From Loxodes magnus (taxonomy: Eukaryota > Ciliophora > Karyorelictea > Loxodida > Loxodidae): DNA of 64,000 nucleotides. Numbering within the stretch: position 1 is the first letter of the stretch; the number at the start of each line of letters is the position of its first letter. Positions 35,889 through 51,000 of this stretch are shown piece by piece. Location of the stretch: assembly GCA_946699065.1 (NCBI GenBank), contig CAMPDV010000123.1:248001-312000 (forward strand). The letters are read 5' to 3'. The notes under the pieces are model-generated. The model was not told where the DNA came from. It searched no databases and saw nothing but the letters and a program-made list of their open reading frames with translations. Both the position numbers and the translations under genes were made by a program.

Positions 35889-37066
35889 TAACACCTCCCC
35901 AGAGTAGGAGAGAAAACCTGAAGCACTTTTTTCTACCACATCTTCGCTGTAATTAGTCTAATCTTCTTTATTACGAATGGAGACCCAGATTCATAACAAA
36001 AACACTCAAACTACACAGAACCAAATTCACTGCTCGAAGAAATATGATATAATAATACATTCAACGGAAAAAGGATATCAATATATCTATGATTGGACAG
36101 ACTTCACTAAAAGGAGGAGCATAAAATAAGAAAGGAATAAAGTGGTTAAAAAAGTACACAACCTAAGTAATAATTTAACAATAGAATGAGCAACTTATTT
36201 CAGCCGACGTCCCTGAAAACTAAATGGTAAGAGTTTATTAAAATACCTATGATGATCTATCAGATATGGTGGTCGCAGTTTATTTTAACCGCTATCTGGA
36301 AATCACTGATTTAGTAGAGATAAAGACAATAGACTAAGAAATGATACAAGTTTTAGAAACTAAATATGGAGCAAGTACGGACAAGCAGTGAAAAATTCAT
36401 CGTCAAAAAAACTGAATAGTATATTTGTTCTTCAATAATAAAGAAAGATACTAGTAGTTCGCTTAATTCATTGAATGAACATTCTAAGATGTTAGATTTT
36501 CTATCTAAGCAAGAAATTAATTAGAATACTTTGACATTCCTAACTATCCAGTTTACTTCATAATAAACAAATATTAAAGCATGAAGGAAGTAATGGAAAA
36601 AATGAGGTAACATGGAAAATCTAGAGGAGAGATATAGCATACATACTCAAACACTACAATGTTAGCAGGTAGCAGTGTAGTATACTTAGATTCAAAGGAT
36701 ATAGACAAAGAAAAAGAGGATACCAGAAGTAATAGAACTGAACGGAAACAATATGAGAATGCAGCACCCAGTAAATTTTATCTGGTGCCTATGCAAATTG
36801 AAAGGGCACACAGACCAACAAAGCAGAAGGGGAGAAACAGCAAAAGGAAAAAGACACATACAAGAGAATTAGAGATGTTTGAAGGAGAAGTTAAATTAAC
36901 AATAGATAAACCAAATTTAAAAGCAAATCAAGCAAATAAAAGAATAATTGAAGAAGAAGAGTAAAAAATTATAGAGGAAACAAGGGAAAAAGAGAAGGAA
37001 ATAAAACGAGGAGAATAGAAAATAATTATAACAACTATGCAATTAAAAATAATTTTTTTTTTGTGA
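35889..37066 (+). pseudogene. Second ORF1-like retroelement gene (one frameshift)
   Basis: The 5' part carries TSPEQERKPEA followed by a Thr/Ser-rich stretch, as at 33868. After about 36180 the coding frame changes. From ATG 36224 to TGA 37064-37066 one frame reads well. It has MVRVYQNTYDDLSD, then WIVYLFFNNKERYQQFAQF near residue 67 that resembles an RRM-like RNA-binding strand-helix, then a strongly basic region (36830-36860) and a Glu-rich coiled-coil end. This arrangement is typical of LINE ORF1 proteins. The endonuclease remnant of a LINE follows on the same strand. Confidence 0.5.
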
Positions 37067-37683
37067 AACGAATAAATAAGAATTATTATTCATCAAAATG
37101 GAATTGGACATATGTAAGGCAGAGGGATAGAGAAATTTTCAAAGAACTAAATAAAATAGAAAGCAATCAATTATATAATAAGATATAATATAAAAATAAA
37201 TCAGAGAAAAGGAAAGGATAAGTGATGGATAAAACGCTAAACCCTAACAGTAAAATAAGAAACAAACAAATAGCATAATGGAGTATGTAAGGAAAAGCAT
37301 AAATTAAGAAAAATAACAAAAAGAAATTGAATAATCTAAAGAAGAAATAGAAAAATTGCAAGATAAAAATGAGAAGTAAGAAGCAAACTGAAACAAACTT
37401 TAATTAGAATTTACTATGCTAAGAAATCTAAAAAAATTAAAAACTAACAACAATTAATAAATAAAAGGCAAAAAAAGAAGAATAGAATAGATAAGAAAAA
37501 GGAAAAGATAGATAATAAGTTGAAAAGGATAAAAAAGAGGAAAGAACTAATAATAAAAAGAATATGGAAGCATGATAGATAAGTTGAAAGAAAGGTAGTG
37601 AAGAAAGATGAATAAAAAGAAGAAAGAAGTGAAGAAGAAGTAGAGGGGACGGGTTAAAAAGAAGAATAAGAATAATTCATAAA
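37067..37683 (+). other. A-rich LINE interior between ORF1 and endonuclease
   Basis: Very A-rich and Lys/Glu/Arg-rich in translation, with no recognisable domain. It is probably the end of ORF1 or an inter-ORF spacer of the LINE remnant. Confidence 0.35.
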
Positions 37684-38340
37684 ATAGGGACAGCAAATAT
37701 TAGATGAATTAGAGGTGAAAAAAGGAACTAGCAAAACTAATGACTCAAAAAAGTATCCACATAATGAAAATAAGAGAGATTTAGATTGAAGGCTAAAAAT
37801 ATATGTGTAATAAAGCGGGATATAAAAATTTAATAAACGTGAGATCATAAAAAGGGAAATAAGTAGCATTTTAAATTAGAAACGACATATGTAAGAATAC
37901 TAGAGCAATATAGAATGAAGTGAACCAGATGAGGTTTTTTGAAGGGACGAGAGTGATAGCCTTTAAAATAACGAGAAAATTGGAAGTCATAAATAAATAT
38001 GCACCTAATACAATTGAAAAAGAATGAAATGAGTCATTATTCAATATAGTAAATGAATTTAAACTATAAGCAATGGAAAAAAAGAACTAATGTAATGATC
38101 ATACGAGATTTAAATGCGCAAATAGAGAAATAATCACAAGGTGAAAAGAGAATACTACAGATCCTAGAAAAGAATATCTTAAAATGCCTAGACCTAGTTA
38201 AAATATGTACTTTATTCACTAAGCAATGAATATAAAATAGATTAACTTTTAATTGCAGAGATAAAGAGAGAAAACGTGATAGAAAGTGATTTTTATCCAT
38301 AATTCTTAAAAGGAGAAAATAGACCTTGTATTATAGGTAA
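37684..38340 (+). pseudogene. LINE apurinic-type endonuclease remnant
   Basis: Motifs of the exonuclease-endonuclease-phosphatase fold occur in order, in more than one frame. IGTANIRWIRGEK at 37684 is the N-terminal strand with the catalytic Asn. RFFEGTRVIAFKI near 37932 follows, then LEVINKYAPNT near 37981 (the usual VYAPT strand). VMIIRDLNAQIEK near 38091 is the GDFNA box, with Gly changed to Arg. The frame changes and the altered Gly indicate a decayed copy. It is probably ORF2 of the same LINE as the ORF1-like gene before it. The polymerase part is missing here because the 92-bp satellite begins 750 bp later. Confidence 0.6.
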
Positions 38341-39093
38341 AAATCGGAAAAGAAGTGTGAAAACAAGTAAGCTATAAAAATAAATTACATATTATAAAAG
38401 AAAAAAGAGATATAAGAAAAATTTAAAAGGTTTTAAAAAGTAAATAAAATTGCCGAACTAAAAGGTAGATTGTCTTATAAGAGATGAAAATAAAATTTAA
38501 GATTAAGTTCAGATGGCATGCGGAAATGTTAGCATTAAAACGTTAAGATATAAAAAATCTCAGATATAAAAAAAGAATAATAAATCTATCAGTTTATGTA
38601 GCTAACATAAAAAAAAAGAAGAATAAATTTAGCTAAAAATTACAAAATAATAGGAAAATAAAGAAGTAAAATATATAATAAATTAAAAAAAAGAAAATGA
38701 AGAAAAAAAAACAAAAACTTTTTTAATATGTTAAAGTGAAAAAAAAGAACAATAAAAGCGAAAAACGTTCTAATAGAAAATATATAGAATACAAATAGAA
38801 AAAACGAAATCAAGCATCATATGAAAATAAATAAAAAATATGATAAAAAAAAACAAAAAATTAAAAATATTTAGAACAAAAAAAAAAAGATAAAATTAAA
38901 AAAAAGTAGGAAAAAAGAACGACGAAAAGAAAATTCAATTAAAAAATTAAAAAAAACCTAAATGTAAACATCAAAAAAGATTCTTCGGAAATTAAAAAAA
39001 AAAATATTCTTGAAGTAGAGAGTAAAGTATCAATGAATAAAAAAAAGTAAACTAAACATCTTATTTAAAGAAAAATCTAAATTTATAACTTAA
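38341..39093 (+). other. Extremely A-rich left flank of the satellite
   Basis: The plus strand is dominated by A with scattered G (poly-A and AAAAAG runs), a purine bias that flips to pyrimidine bias at the satellite boundary. No gene supported. It could be decayed LINE sequence downstream of the endonuclease. Confidence 0.5.
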
Positions 39094-42000
39094 TCACTCA
39101 CTCTGATATTAAAATTTCGAATTCTCACTTCAAAAACTATGCTTTTTTCCTTTCAAATATTCACCTACTTTTTTTCATACTTTGTTCACTCACTCTGATA
39201 TTAAAATTTCGTATTCTCACTTCAAAAACTATGCTTTTTTCCTTTCAAATATTCACCTACTTTTTTTCATACTTTGTTCACTCACTCTGATATTAAAATT
39301 TCGTATTCTCACTTCAAAAACTATGCTTTTTTCCTTTCAAATATTCACCTACTTTTTTTCATACTTTGTTCACTCACTCTGATATTAAAATTTCGTATTC
39401 TCACTTCAAAAACTATGCTTTTTTCCTTTCAAATATTCACCTACTTTTTTTCATACTTTGTTCACTCACTCTGATATTAAAATTTCGTATTCTCACTTCA
39501 AAAACTATGCTTTTTTCCTTTCAAATATTCACCTACTTTTTTTCATACTTTGTTCACTCACTCTGATATTAAAATTTCGTATTCTCACTTCAAAAACTAT
39601 GCTTTTTTCCTTTCAAATATTCACCTACTTTTTTTCATACTTTGTTCACTCACTCTGATATTAAAATTTCGTATTCTCACTTCAAAAACTATGCTTTTTT
39701 CCTTTCAAATATTCACCTACTTTTTTTCATACTTTGTTCACTCACTCTGATATTAAAATTTCGTATTCTCACTTCAAAAACTATGCTTTTTTCCTTTCAA
39801 ATATTCACCTACTTTTTTTCATACTTTGTTCACTCACTCTGATATTAAAATTTCGTATTCTCACTTCAAAAACTATGCTTTTTTCCTTTCAAATATTCAC
39901 CTACTTTTTTTCATACTTTGTTCACTCACTCTGATATTAAAATTTCGTATTCTCACTTCAAAAACTATGCTTTTTTCCTTTCAAATATTCACCTACTTTT
40001 TTTCATACTTTGTTCACTCACTCTGATATTAAAATTTCGTATTCTCACTTCAAAAACTATGCTTTTTTCCTTTCAAATATTCACCTACTTTTTTTCATAC
40101 TTTGTTCACTCACTCTGATATTAAAATTTCGTATTCTCACTTCAAAAACTATGCTTTTTTCCTTTCAAATATTCACCTACTTTTTTTCATACTTTGTTCA
40201 CTCACTCTGATATTAAAATTTCGTATTCTCACTTCAAAAACTATGCTTTTTTCCTTTCAAATATTCACCTACTTTTTTTCATACTTTGTTCACTCACTCT
40301 GATATTAAAATTTCGTATTCTCACTTCAAAAACTATGCTTTTTTCCTTTCAAATATTCACCTACTTTTTTTCATACTTTGTTCACTCACTCTGATATTAA
40401 AATTTCGTATTCTCACTTCAAAAACTATGCTTTTTTCCTTTCAAATATTCACCTACTTTTTTTCATACTTTGTTCACTCACTCTGATATTAAAATTTCGT
40501 ATTCTCACTTCAAAAACTATGCTTTTTTCCTTTCAAATATTCACCTACTTTTTTTCATACTTTGTTCACTCACTCTGATATTAAAATTTCGTATTCTCAC
40601 TTCAAAAACTATGCTTTTTTCCTTTCAAATATTCACCTACTTTTTTTCATACTTTGTTCACTCACTCTGATATTAAAATTTCGTATTCTCACTTCAAAAA
40701 CTATGCTTTTTTCCTTTCAAATATTCACCTACTTTTTTTCATACTTTGTTCACTCACTCTGATATTAAAATTTCGTATTCTCACTTCAAAAACTATGCTT
40801 TTTTCCTTTCAAATATTCACCTACTTTTTTTCATACTTTGTTCACTCACTCTGATATTAAAATTTCGTATTCTCACTTCAAAAACTATGCTTTTTTCCTT
40901 TCAAATATTCACCTACTTTTTTTCATACTTTGTTCACTCACTCTGATATTAAAATTTCGTATTCTCACTTCAAAAACTATGCTTTTTTCCTTTCAAATAT
41001 TCACCTACTTTTTTTCATACTTTGTTCACTCACTCTGATATTAAAATTTCGTATTCTCACTTCAAAAACTATGCTTTTTTCCTTTCAAATATTCACCTAC
41101 TTTTTTTCATACTTTGTTCACTCACTCTGATATTAAAATTTCGTATTCTCACTTCAAAAACTATGCTTTTTTCCTTTCAAATATTCACCTACTTTTTTTC
41201 ATACTTTGTTCACTCACTCTGATATTAAAATTTCGTATTCTCACTTCAAAAACTATGCTTTTTTCCTTTCAAATATTCACCTACTTTTTTTCATACTTTG
41301 TTCACTCACTCTGATATTAAAATTTCGTATTCTCACTTCAAAAACTATGCTTTTTTCCTTTCAAATATTCACCTACTTTTTTTCATACTTTGTTCACTCA
41401 CTCTGATATTAAAATTTCGTATTCTCACTTCAAAAACTATGCTTTTTTCCTTTCAAATATTCACCTACTTTTTTTCATACTTTGTTCACTCACTCTGATA
41501 TTAAAATTTCGTATTCTCACTTCAAAAACTATGCTTTTTTCCTTTCAAATATTCACCTACTTTTTTTCATACTTTGTTCACTCACTCTGATATTAAAATT
41601 TCGTATTCTCACTTCAAAAACTATGCTTTTTTCCTTTCAAATATTCACCTACTTTTTTTCATACTTTGTTCACTCACTCTGATATTAAAATTTCGTATTC
41701 TCACTTCAAAAACTATGCTTTTTTCCTTTCAAATATTCACCTACTTTTTTTCATACTTTGTTCACTCACTCTGATATTAAAATTTCGTATTCTCACTTCA
41801 AAAACTATGCTTTTTTCCTTTCAAATATTCACCTACTTTTTTTCATACTTTGTTCACTCACTCTGATATTAAAATTTCGTATTCTCACTTCAAAAACTAT
41901 GCTTTTTTCCTTTCAAATATTCACCTACTTTTTTTCATACTTTGTTCACTCACTCTGATATTAAAATTTCGTATTCTCACTTCAAAAACTATGCTTTTTT

Positions 42001-45000
42001 CCTTTCAAATATTCACCTACTTTTTTTCATACTTTGTTCACTCACTCTGATATTAAAATTTCGTATTCTCACTTCAAAAACTATGCTTTTTTCCTTTCAA
42101 ATATTCACCTACTTTTTTTCATACTTTGTTCACTCACTCTGATATTAAAATTTCGTATTCTCACTTCAAAAACTATGCTTTTTTCCTTTCAAATATTCAC
42201 CTACTTTTTTTCATACTTTGTTCACTCACTCTGATATTAAAATTTCGTATTCTCACTTCAAAAACTATGCTTTTTTCCTTTCAAATATTCACCTACTTTT
42301 TTTCATACTTTGTTCACTCACTCTGATATTAAAATTTCGTATTCTCACTTCAAAAACTATGCTTTTTTCCTTTCAAATATTCACCTACTTTTTTTCATAC
42401 TTTGTTCACTCACTCTGATATTAAAATTTCGTATTCTCACTTCAAAAACTATGCTTTTTTCCTTTCAAATATTCACCTACTTTTTTTCATACTTTGTTCA
42501 CTCACTCTGATATTAAAATTTCGTATTCTCACTTCAAAAACTATGCTTTTTTCCTTTCAAATATTCACCTACTTTTTTTCATACTTTGTTCACTCACTCT
42601 GATATTAAAATTTCGTATTCTCACTTCAAAAACTATGCTTTTTTCCTTTCAAATATTCACCTACTTTTTTTCATACTTTGTTCACTCACTCTGATATTAA
42701 AATTTCGTATTCTCACTTCAAAAACTATGCTTTTTTCCTTTCAAATATTCACCTACTTTTTTTCATACTTTGTTCACTCACTCTGATATTAAAATTTCGT
42801 ATTCTCACTTCAAAAACTATGCTTTTTTCCTTTCAAATATTCACCTACTTTTTTTCATACTTTGTTCACTCACTCTGATATTAAAATTTCGTATTCTCAC
42901 TTCAAAAACTATGCTTTTTTCCTTTCAAATATTCACCTACTTTTTTTCATACTTTGTTCACTCACTCTGATATTAAAATTTCGTATTCTCACTTCAAAAA
43001 CTATGCTTTTTTCCTTTCAAATATTCACCTACTTTTTTTCATACTTTGTTCACTCACTCTGATATTAAAATTTCGTATTCTCACTTCAAAAACTATGCTT
43101 TTTTCCTTTCAAATATTCACCTACTTTTTTTCATACTTTGTTCACTCACTCTGATATTAAAATTTCGTATTCTCACTTCAAAAACTATGCTTTTTTCCTT
43201 TCAAATATTCACCTACTTTTTTTCATACTTTGTTCACTCACTCTGATATTAAAATTTCGTATTCTCACTTCAAAAACTATGCTTTTTTCCTTTCAAATAT
43301 TCACCTACTTTTTTTCATACTTTGTTCACTCACTCTGATATTAAAATTTCGTATTCTCACTTCAAAAACTATGCTTTTTTCCTTTCAAATATTCACCTAC
43401 TTTTTTTCATACTTTGTTCACTCACTCTGATATTAAAATTTCGTATTCTCACTTCAAAAACTATGCTTTTTTCCTTTCAAATATTCACCTACTTTTTTTC
43501 ATACTTTGTTCACTCACTCTGATATTAAAATTTCGTATTCTCACTTCAAAAACTATGCTTTTTTCCTTTCAAATATTCACCTACTTTTTTTCATACTTTG
43601 TTCACTCACTCTGATATTAAAATTTCGTATTCTCACTTCAAAAACTATGCTTTTTTCCTTTCAAATATTCACCTACTTTTTTTCATACTTTGTTCACTCA
43701 CTCTGATATTAAAATTTCGTATTCTCACTTCAAAAACTATGCTTTTTTCCTTTCAAATATTCACCTACTTTTTTTCATACTTTGTTCACTCACTCTGATA
43801 TTAAAATTTCGTATTCTCACTTCAAAAACTATGCTTTTTTCCTTTCAAATATTCACCTACTTTTTTTCATACTTTGTTCACTCACTCTGATATTAAAATT
43901 TCGTATTCTCACTTCAAAAACTATGCTTTTTTCCTTTCAAATATTCACCTACTTTTTTTCATACTTTGTTCACTCACTCTGATATTAAAATTTCGTATTC
44001 TCACTTCAAAAACTATGCTTTTTTCCTTTCAAATATTCACCTACTTTTTTTCATACTTTGTTCACTCACTCTGATATTAAAATTTCGTATTCTCACTTCA
44101 AAAACTATGCTTTTTTCCTTTCAAATATTCACCTACTTTTTTTCATACTTTGTTCACTCACTCTGATATTAAAATTTCGTATTCTCACTTCAAAAACTAT
44201 GCTTTTTTCCTTTCAAATATTCACCTACTTTTTTTCATACTTTGTTCACTCACTCTGATATTAAAATTTCGTATTCTCACTTCAAAAACTATGCTTTTTT
44301 CCTTTCAAATATTCACCTACTTTTTTTCATACTTTGTTCACTCACTCTGATATTAAAATTTCGTATTCTCACTTCAAAAACTATGCTTTTTTCCTTTCAA
44401 ATATTCACCTACTTTTTTTCATACTTTGTTCACTCACTCTGATATTAAAATTTCGTATTCTCACTTCAAAAACTATGCTTTTTTCCTTTCAAATATTCAC
44501 CTACTTTTTTTCATACTTTGTTCACTCACTCTGATATTAAAATTTCGTATTCTCACTTCAAAAACTATGCTTTTTTCCTTTCAAATATTCACCTACTTTT
44601 TTTCATACTTTGTTCACTCACTCTGATATTAAAATTTCGTATTCTCACTTCAAAAACTATGCTTTTTTCCTTTCAAATATTCACCTACTTTTTTTCATAC
44701 TTTGTTCACTCACTCTGATATTAAAATTTCGTATTCTCACTTCAAAAACTATGCTTTTTTCCTTTCAAATATTCACCTACTTTTTTTCATACTTTGTTCA
44801 CTCACTCTGATATTAAAATTTCGTATTCTCACTTCAAAAACTATGCTTTTTTCCTTTCAAATATTCACCTACTTTTTTTCATACTTTGTTCACTCACTCT
44901 GATATTAAAATTTCGTATTCTCACTTCAAAAACTATGCTTTTTTCCTTTCAAATATTCACCTACTTTTTTTCATACTTTGTTCACTCACTCTGATATTAA

Positions 45001-48000
45001 AATTTCGTATTCTCACTTCAAAAACTATGCTTTTTTCCTTTCAAATATTCACCTACTTTTTTTCATACTTTGTTCACTCACTCTGATATTAAAATTTCGT
45101 ATTCTCACTTCAAAAACTATGCTTTTTTCCTTTCAAATATTCACCTACTTTTTTTCATACTTTGTTCACTCACTCTGATATTAAAATTTCGTATTCTCAC
45201 TTCAAAAACTATGCTTTTTTCCTTTCAAATATTCACCTACTTTTTTTCATACTTTGTTCACTCACTCTGATATTAAAATTTCGTATTCTCACTTCAAAAA
45301 CTATGCTTTTTTCCTTTCAAATATTCACCTACTTTTTTTCATACTTTGTTCACTCACTCTGATATTAAAATTTCGTATTCTCACTTCAAAAACTATGCTT
45401 TTTTCCTTTCAAATATTCACCTACTTTTTTTCATACTTTGTTCACTCACTCTGATATTAAAATTTCGTATTCTCACTTCAAAAACTATGCTTTTTTCCTT
45501 TCAAATATTCACCTACTTTTTTTCATACTTTGTTCACTCACTCTGATATTAAAATTTCGTATTCTCACTTCAAAAACTATGCTTTTTTCCTTTCAAATAT
45601 TCACCTACTTTTTTTCATACTTTGTTCACTCACTCTGATATTAAAATTTCGTATTCTCACTTCAAAAACTATGCTTTTTTCCTTTCAAATATTCACCTAC
45701 TTTTTTTCATACTTTGTTCACTCACTCTGATATTAAAATTTCGTATTCTCACTTCAAAAACTATGCTTTTTTCCTTTCAAATATTCACCTACTTTTTTTC
45801 ATACTTTGTTCACTCACTCTGATATTAAAATTTCGTATTCTCACTTCAAAAACTATGCTTTTTTCCTTTCAAATATTCACCTACTTTTTTTCATACTTTG
45901 TTCACTCACTCTGATATTAAAATTTCGTATTCTCACTTCAAAAACTATGCTTTTTTCCTTTCAAATATTCACCTACTTTTTTTCATACTTTGTTCACTCA
46001 CTCTGATATTAAAATTTCGTATTCTCACTTCAAAAACTATGCTTTTTTCCTTTCAAATATTCACCTACTTTTTTTCATACTTTGTTCACTCACTCTGATA
46101 TTAAAATTTCGTATTCTCACTTCAAAAACTATGCTTTTTTCCTTTCAAATATTCACCTACTTTTTTTCATACTTTGTTCACTCACTCTGATATTAAAATT
46201 TCGTATTCTCACTTCAAAAACTATGCTTTTTTCCTTTCAAATATTCACCTACTTTTTTTCATACTTTGTTCACTCACTCTGATATTAAAATTTCGTATTC
46301 TCACTTCAAAAACTATGCTTTTTTCCTTTCAAATATTCACCTACTTTTTTTCATACTTTGTTCACTCACTCTGATATTAAAATTTCGTATTCTCACTCCA
46401 AAACACTTCAAAAACTATGCTTTTTTCCTTTCAAATATTCACCTACTTTTTTTCATACTTTGTTCACTCACTCTGATATTAAAATTTCGTATTTCTCACT
46501 TCAAAAACTATGCTTTTTTCCTTTCAAATATTCACCTACTTTTTTTCATACTTTGTTCACTCACTCTGATATTAAAATTTCGTATTCTCACTTCAAAAAC
46601 TATGCTTTTTTCCTTTCAAATATTCACCTACTTTTTTTCATACTTTGTTCACTCACTCTGATATTAAAATTTCGTATTCTCACTTCAAAAACTATGCTTT
46701 TTTTCCTTTCAAATATTCACAAAAACTACTTTTTTTCATACTTTGTTCACTCACTCTGATATTAAAATTTCGTATTCTCACTTCAAAAACTATGCTTTTT
46801 TCCTTTCAAATATTCACCTACTTTTTTTCATACTTTGTTCACTCACTCTGATATTAAAATTTCGTATTCTCACTTCAAAAACTATGCTTTTTTCCTTTCA
46901 AATATTCACCTACTTTTTTTCATACTTTGTTCACTCACTCTGATATTAAAATTTCGTATTCTCACTTCAAAAACTATGCTTTTTTCCTTTCAAATATTCA
47001 CCTACTTTTTTTCATACTTTGTTCACTCACTCTGATATTAAAATTTCGTATTCTCACTTCAAAAACTATGCTTTTTTCCTTTCAAATATTCACCTACTTT
47101 TTTTCATACTTTGTTCACTCACTCTGATATTAAAATTTCGTATTCTCACTTCAAAAACTATGCTTTTTTCCTTTCAAATATTCACCTACTTTTTTTCATA
47201 CTTTGTTCACTCACTCTGATATTAAAATTTCGTATTCTCACTTCAAAAACTATGCTTTTTTCCTTTCAAATATTCACCTACTTTTTTTCATACTTTGTTC
47301 ACTCACTCTGATATTAAAATTTCGTATTCTCACTCCAAAACACTTCAAAAACTATGCTTTTTTCCTTTCAAATATTCACCTACTTTTTTTCATACTTTGT
47401 TCACTCACTCTGATATTAAAATTTCGTATTCTCACTTCAAAAACTTCAAAAACTATGCTTTTTTCCTTTCAAATATTCACCTACTTTTTTTCATACTTTG
47501 TTCACTCACTCTGATATTAAAATTTCGTATTCTCACTCCAAAACACTTCAAAAACTATGCTTTTTTCCTTTCAAATATTCACCTACTTTTTTTCATACTT
47601 TGTTCACTCACTCTGATATTAAAATTTCGTATTCTCACTTCAAAAACTATGCTTTTTTCCTTTCAAATATTCACCTACTTTTTTTCATACTTTGTTCACT
47701 CACTCTGATATTAAAATTTCGTATTCTCACTTCAAAAACTATGCTTTTTTCCTTTCAAATATTCACCTACTTTTTTTCATACTTTGTTCACTCACTCTGA
47801 TATTAAAATTTCGTATTCTCACTTCAAAAACTATGCTTTTTTCCTTTCAAATATTCACCTACTTTTTTTCATACTTTGTTCACTCACTCTGATATTAAAA
47901 TTTCGTATTCTCACTTCAAAAACTATGCTTTTTTCCTTTCAAATATTCACCTACTTTTTTTCATACTTTGTTCACTCACTCTGATATTAAAATTTCGTAT

Positions 48001-51000
48001 TCTCACTTCAAAAACTATGCTTTTTTCCTTTCAAATATTCACCTACTTTTTTTCATACTTTGTTCACTCACTCTGATATTAAAATTTCGTATTCTCACTC
48101 CAAAACACTTCAAAAACTATGCTTTTTTCCTTTAAAATATTCACCTAAACTTTTTTTCATACTTTGTTCACTCACTCTGATATTAAAATTTCGTATTCTC
48201 ACTCCAAAACACTTCAAAAACTATGCTTTTTTCCTTTCAAATATTCACCTACTTTTTTTCATACTTTGTTCACTCACTCTGATATTAAAATTTCGTATTC
48301 TCACTTCAAAAACTATGCTTTTTTCCTTTCAAATATTCACCTACTTTTTTTCATACTTTGTTCACTCACTCTGATATTAAAATTTCGTATTCTCACTTCA
48401 CTTCAAAAACTATGCTTTTTTCCTTTCAAATATTCACCTACTTTTTTTCATACTTTGTTCACTCACTCTGATATTAAAATTTCGTATTCTCACTTCACTT
48501 CAAAAACTATGCTTTTTTCCTTTCAAATATTCACCTACTTTTTTTCATACTTTGTTCACTCACTCTGATATTAAAATTTCGTATTCTCACTCAAAAACAC
48601 TTCAAAAACTATGCTGATTTTTTCGTATTCTCACTTCAAAAACTATGCTTTTTTCCTTTCAAATATTCACCTACTTTTTTTCATACTTTGTTCACTCACT
48701 CTGATATTAAAATTTCGTATTCTCACTTCAAAAACTATGCTTTTTTCCTTTCAAATATTCACCTACTTTTTTTCATACTTTGTTCACTCACTCTGATATT
48801 AAAATTTCGTATTCTCACTTCAAAAACTATGCTTTTTTCCTTTCAAATATTCACCTACTTTTTTTCATACTTTGTTCACTCACTCTGATATTAAAATTTC
48901 GTATTCTCACTTCAAAAACTATGCTTTTTTCCTTTCAAATATTCACCTACTTTTTTTCATACTTTGTTCACTCACTCTGATATTAAAATTTCGTATTCTC
49001 ACTTCAAAAACTATGCTTTTTTCCTTTCAAATATTCACCTACTTTTTTTCATACTTTGTTCACTCACTCTGATATTAAAATTTCGTATTCTCACTTCAAA
49101 AACTATGCTTTTTTCCTTTCAAATATTCACCTACTTTTTTTCATACTTTGTTCACTCACTCTGATATTAAAATTTCGTATTCTCACTTCAAAAACTATGC
49201 TTTTTTCCTTTCAAATATTCACCTACTTTTTTTCATACTTTGTTCACTCACTCTGATATTAAAATTTCGTATTCTCACTTCAAAAACTATGCTTTTTTCC
49301 TTTCAAATATTCACCTACTTTTTTTCATACTTTGTTCACTCACTCTGATATTAAAATTTCGTATTCTCACTTCAAAAACTATGCTTTTTTCCTTTCAAAT
49401 ATTCACCTACTTTTTTTCATACTTTGTTCACTCACTCTGATATTAAAATTTCGTATTCTCACTTCAAAAACTATGCTTTTTTCCTTTCAAATATTCACCT
49501 ACTTTTTTTCATACTTTGTTCACTCACTCTGATATTAAAATTTCGTATTCTCACTTCAAAAACTATGCTTTTTTCCTTTCAAATATTCACCTACTTTTTT
49601 TCATACTTTGTTCACTCACTCTGATATTAAAATTTCGTATTCTCACTTCAAAAACTATGCTTTTTTCCTTTCAAATATTCACCTACTTTTTTTCATACTT
49701 TGTTCACTCACTCTGATATTAAAATTTCGTATTCTCACTTCAAAAACTATGCTTTTTTCCTTTCAAATATTCACCTACTTTTTTTCATACTTTGTTCACT
49801 CACTCTGATATTAAAATTTCGTATTCTCACTTCAAAAACTATGCTTTTTTCCTTTCAAATATTCACCTACTTTTTTTCATACTTTGTTCACTCACTCTGA
49901 TATTAAAATTTCGTATTCTCACTTCAAAAACTATGCTTTTTTCCTTTCAAATATTCACCTACTTTTTTTCATACTTTGTTCACTCACTCTGATATTAAAA
50001 TTTCGTATTCTCTCACTTCAAAAACTATGCTTTTTTTCCTTTAAAATATTCACCTACTTTTTTTCATACTTTGTTCACTCACTCTGATATTAAAATTTCG
50101 TATTCTCACTTCAAAAACTATGCTTTTTTCCTTTCAAATATTCACCTACTTTTTTTCATACTTTGTTCACTCACTCTGATATTAAAATTTCGTATTCTCA
50201 CTTCAAAAACTATGCTTTTTTCCTTTCAAATATTCACCTACTTTTTTTCATACTTTGTTCACTCACTCTGATATTAAAATTTCGTATTCTCACTTCAAAA
50301 ACTATGCTTTTTTCCTTTCAAATATTCACCTACTTTTTTTCATACTTTGTTCACTCACTCTGATATTAAAATTTCGTATTCTCACTTCAAAAACTATGCT
50401 TTTTTCCTTTCAAATATTCACCTACTTTTTTTCATACTTTGTTCACTCACTCTGATATTAAAATTTCGTATTCTCACTTCAAAAACTATGCTTTTTTCCT
50501 TTCAAATATTCACCTACTTTTTTTCATACTTTGTTCACTCACTCTGATATTAAAATTTCGTATTTCACTCACTTCAAAAACTATGCTTTTTTCCTGATAT
50601 TAAAATTTCGTATTCTCACTTTTCAAATATTCACCTACTTTTTTTCATACTTTGTTCACTCACTCTGATATTAAAATTTCGTATTCTCACTTCAAAAACT
50701 ATGCTTTTTTCCTTTCAAATATTCACCTACTTTTTTTCATACTTTGTTCACTCACTCTGATATTAAAATTTCGTATTCTCACTTCAAAAACTATGCTTTT
50801 TTCCTTTCAAATATTCACCTACTTTTTTTCATACTTTGTTCACTCACTCTGATATTAAAATTTCGTATTCTCACTTCAAAAACTATGCTTTTTTCCTTTC
50901 AAATATTCACCTACTTTTTTTCATACTTTGTTCACTCACTCTGATATTAAAATTTCGTATTCTCACTTCAAAAACTATGCTTTTTTCCTTTCAAATATTC

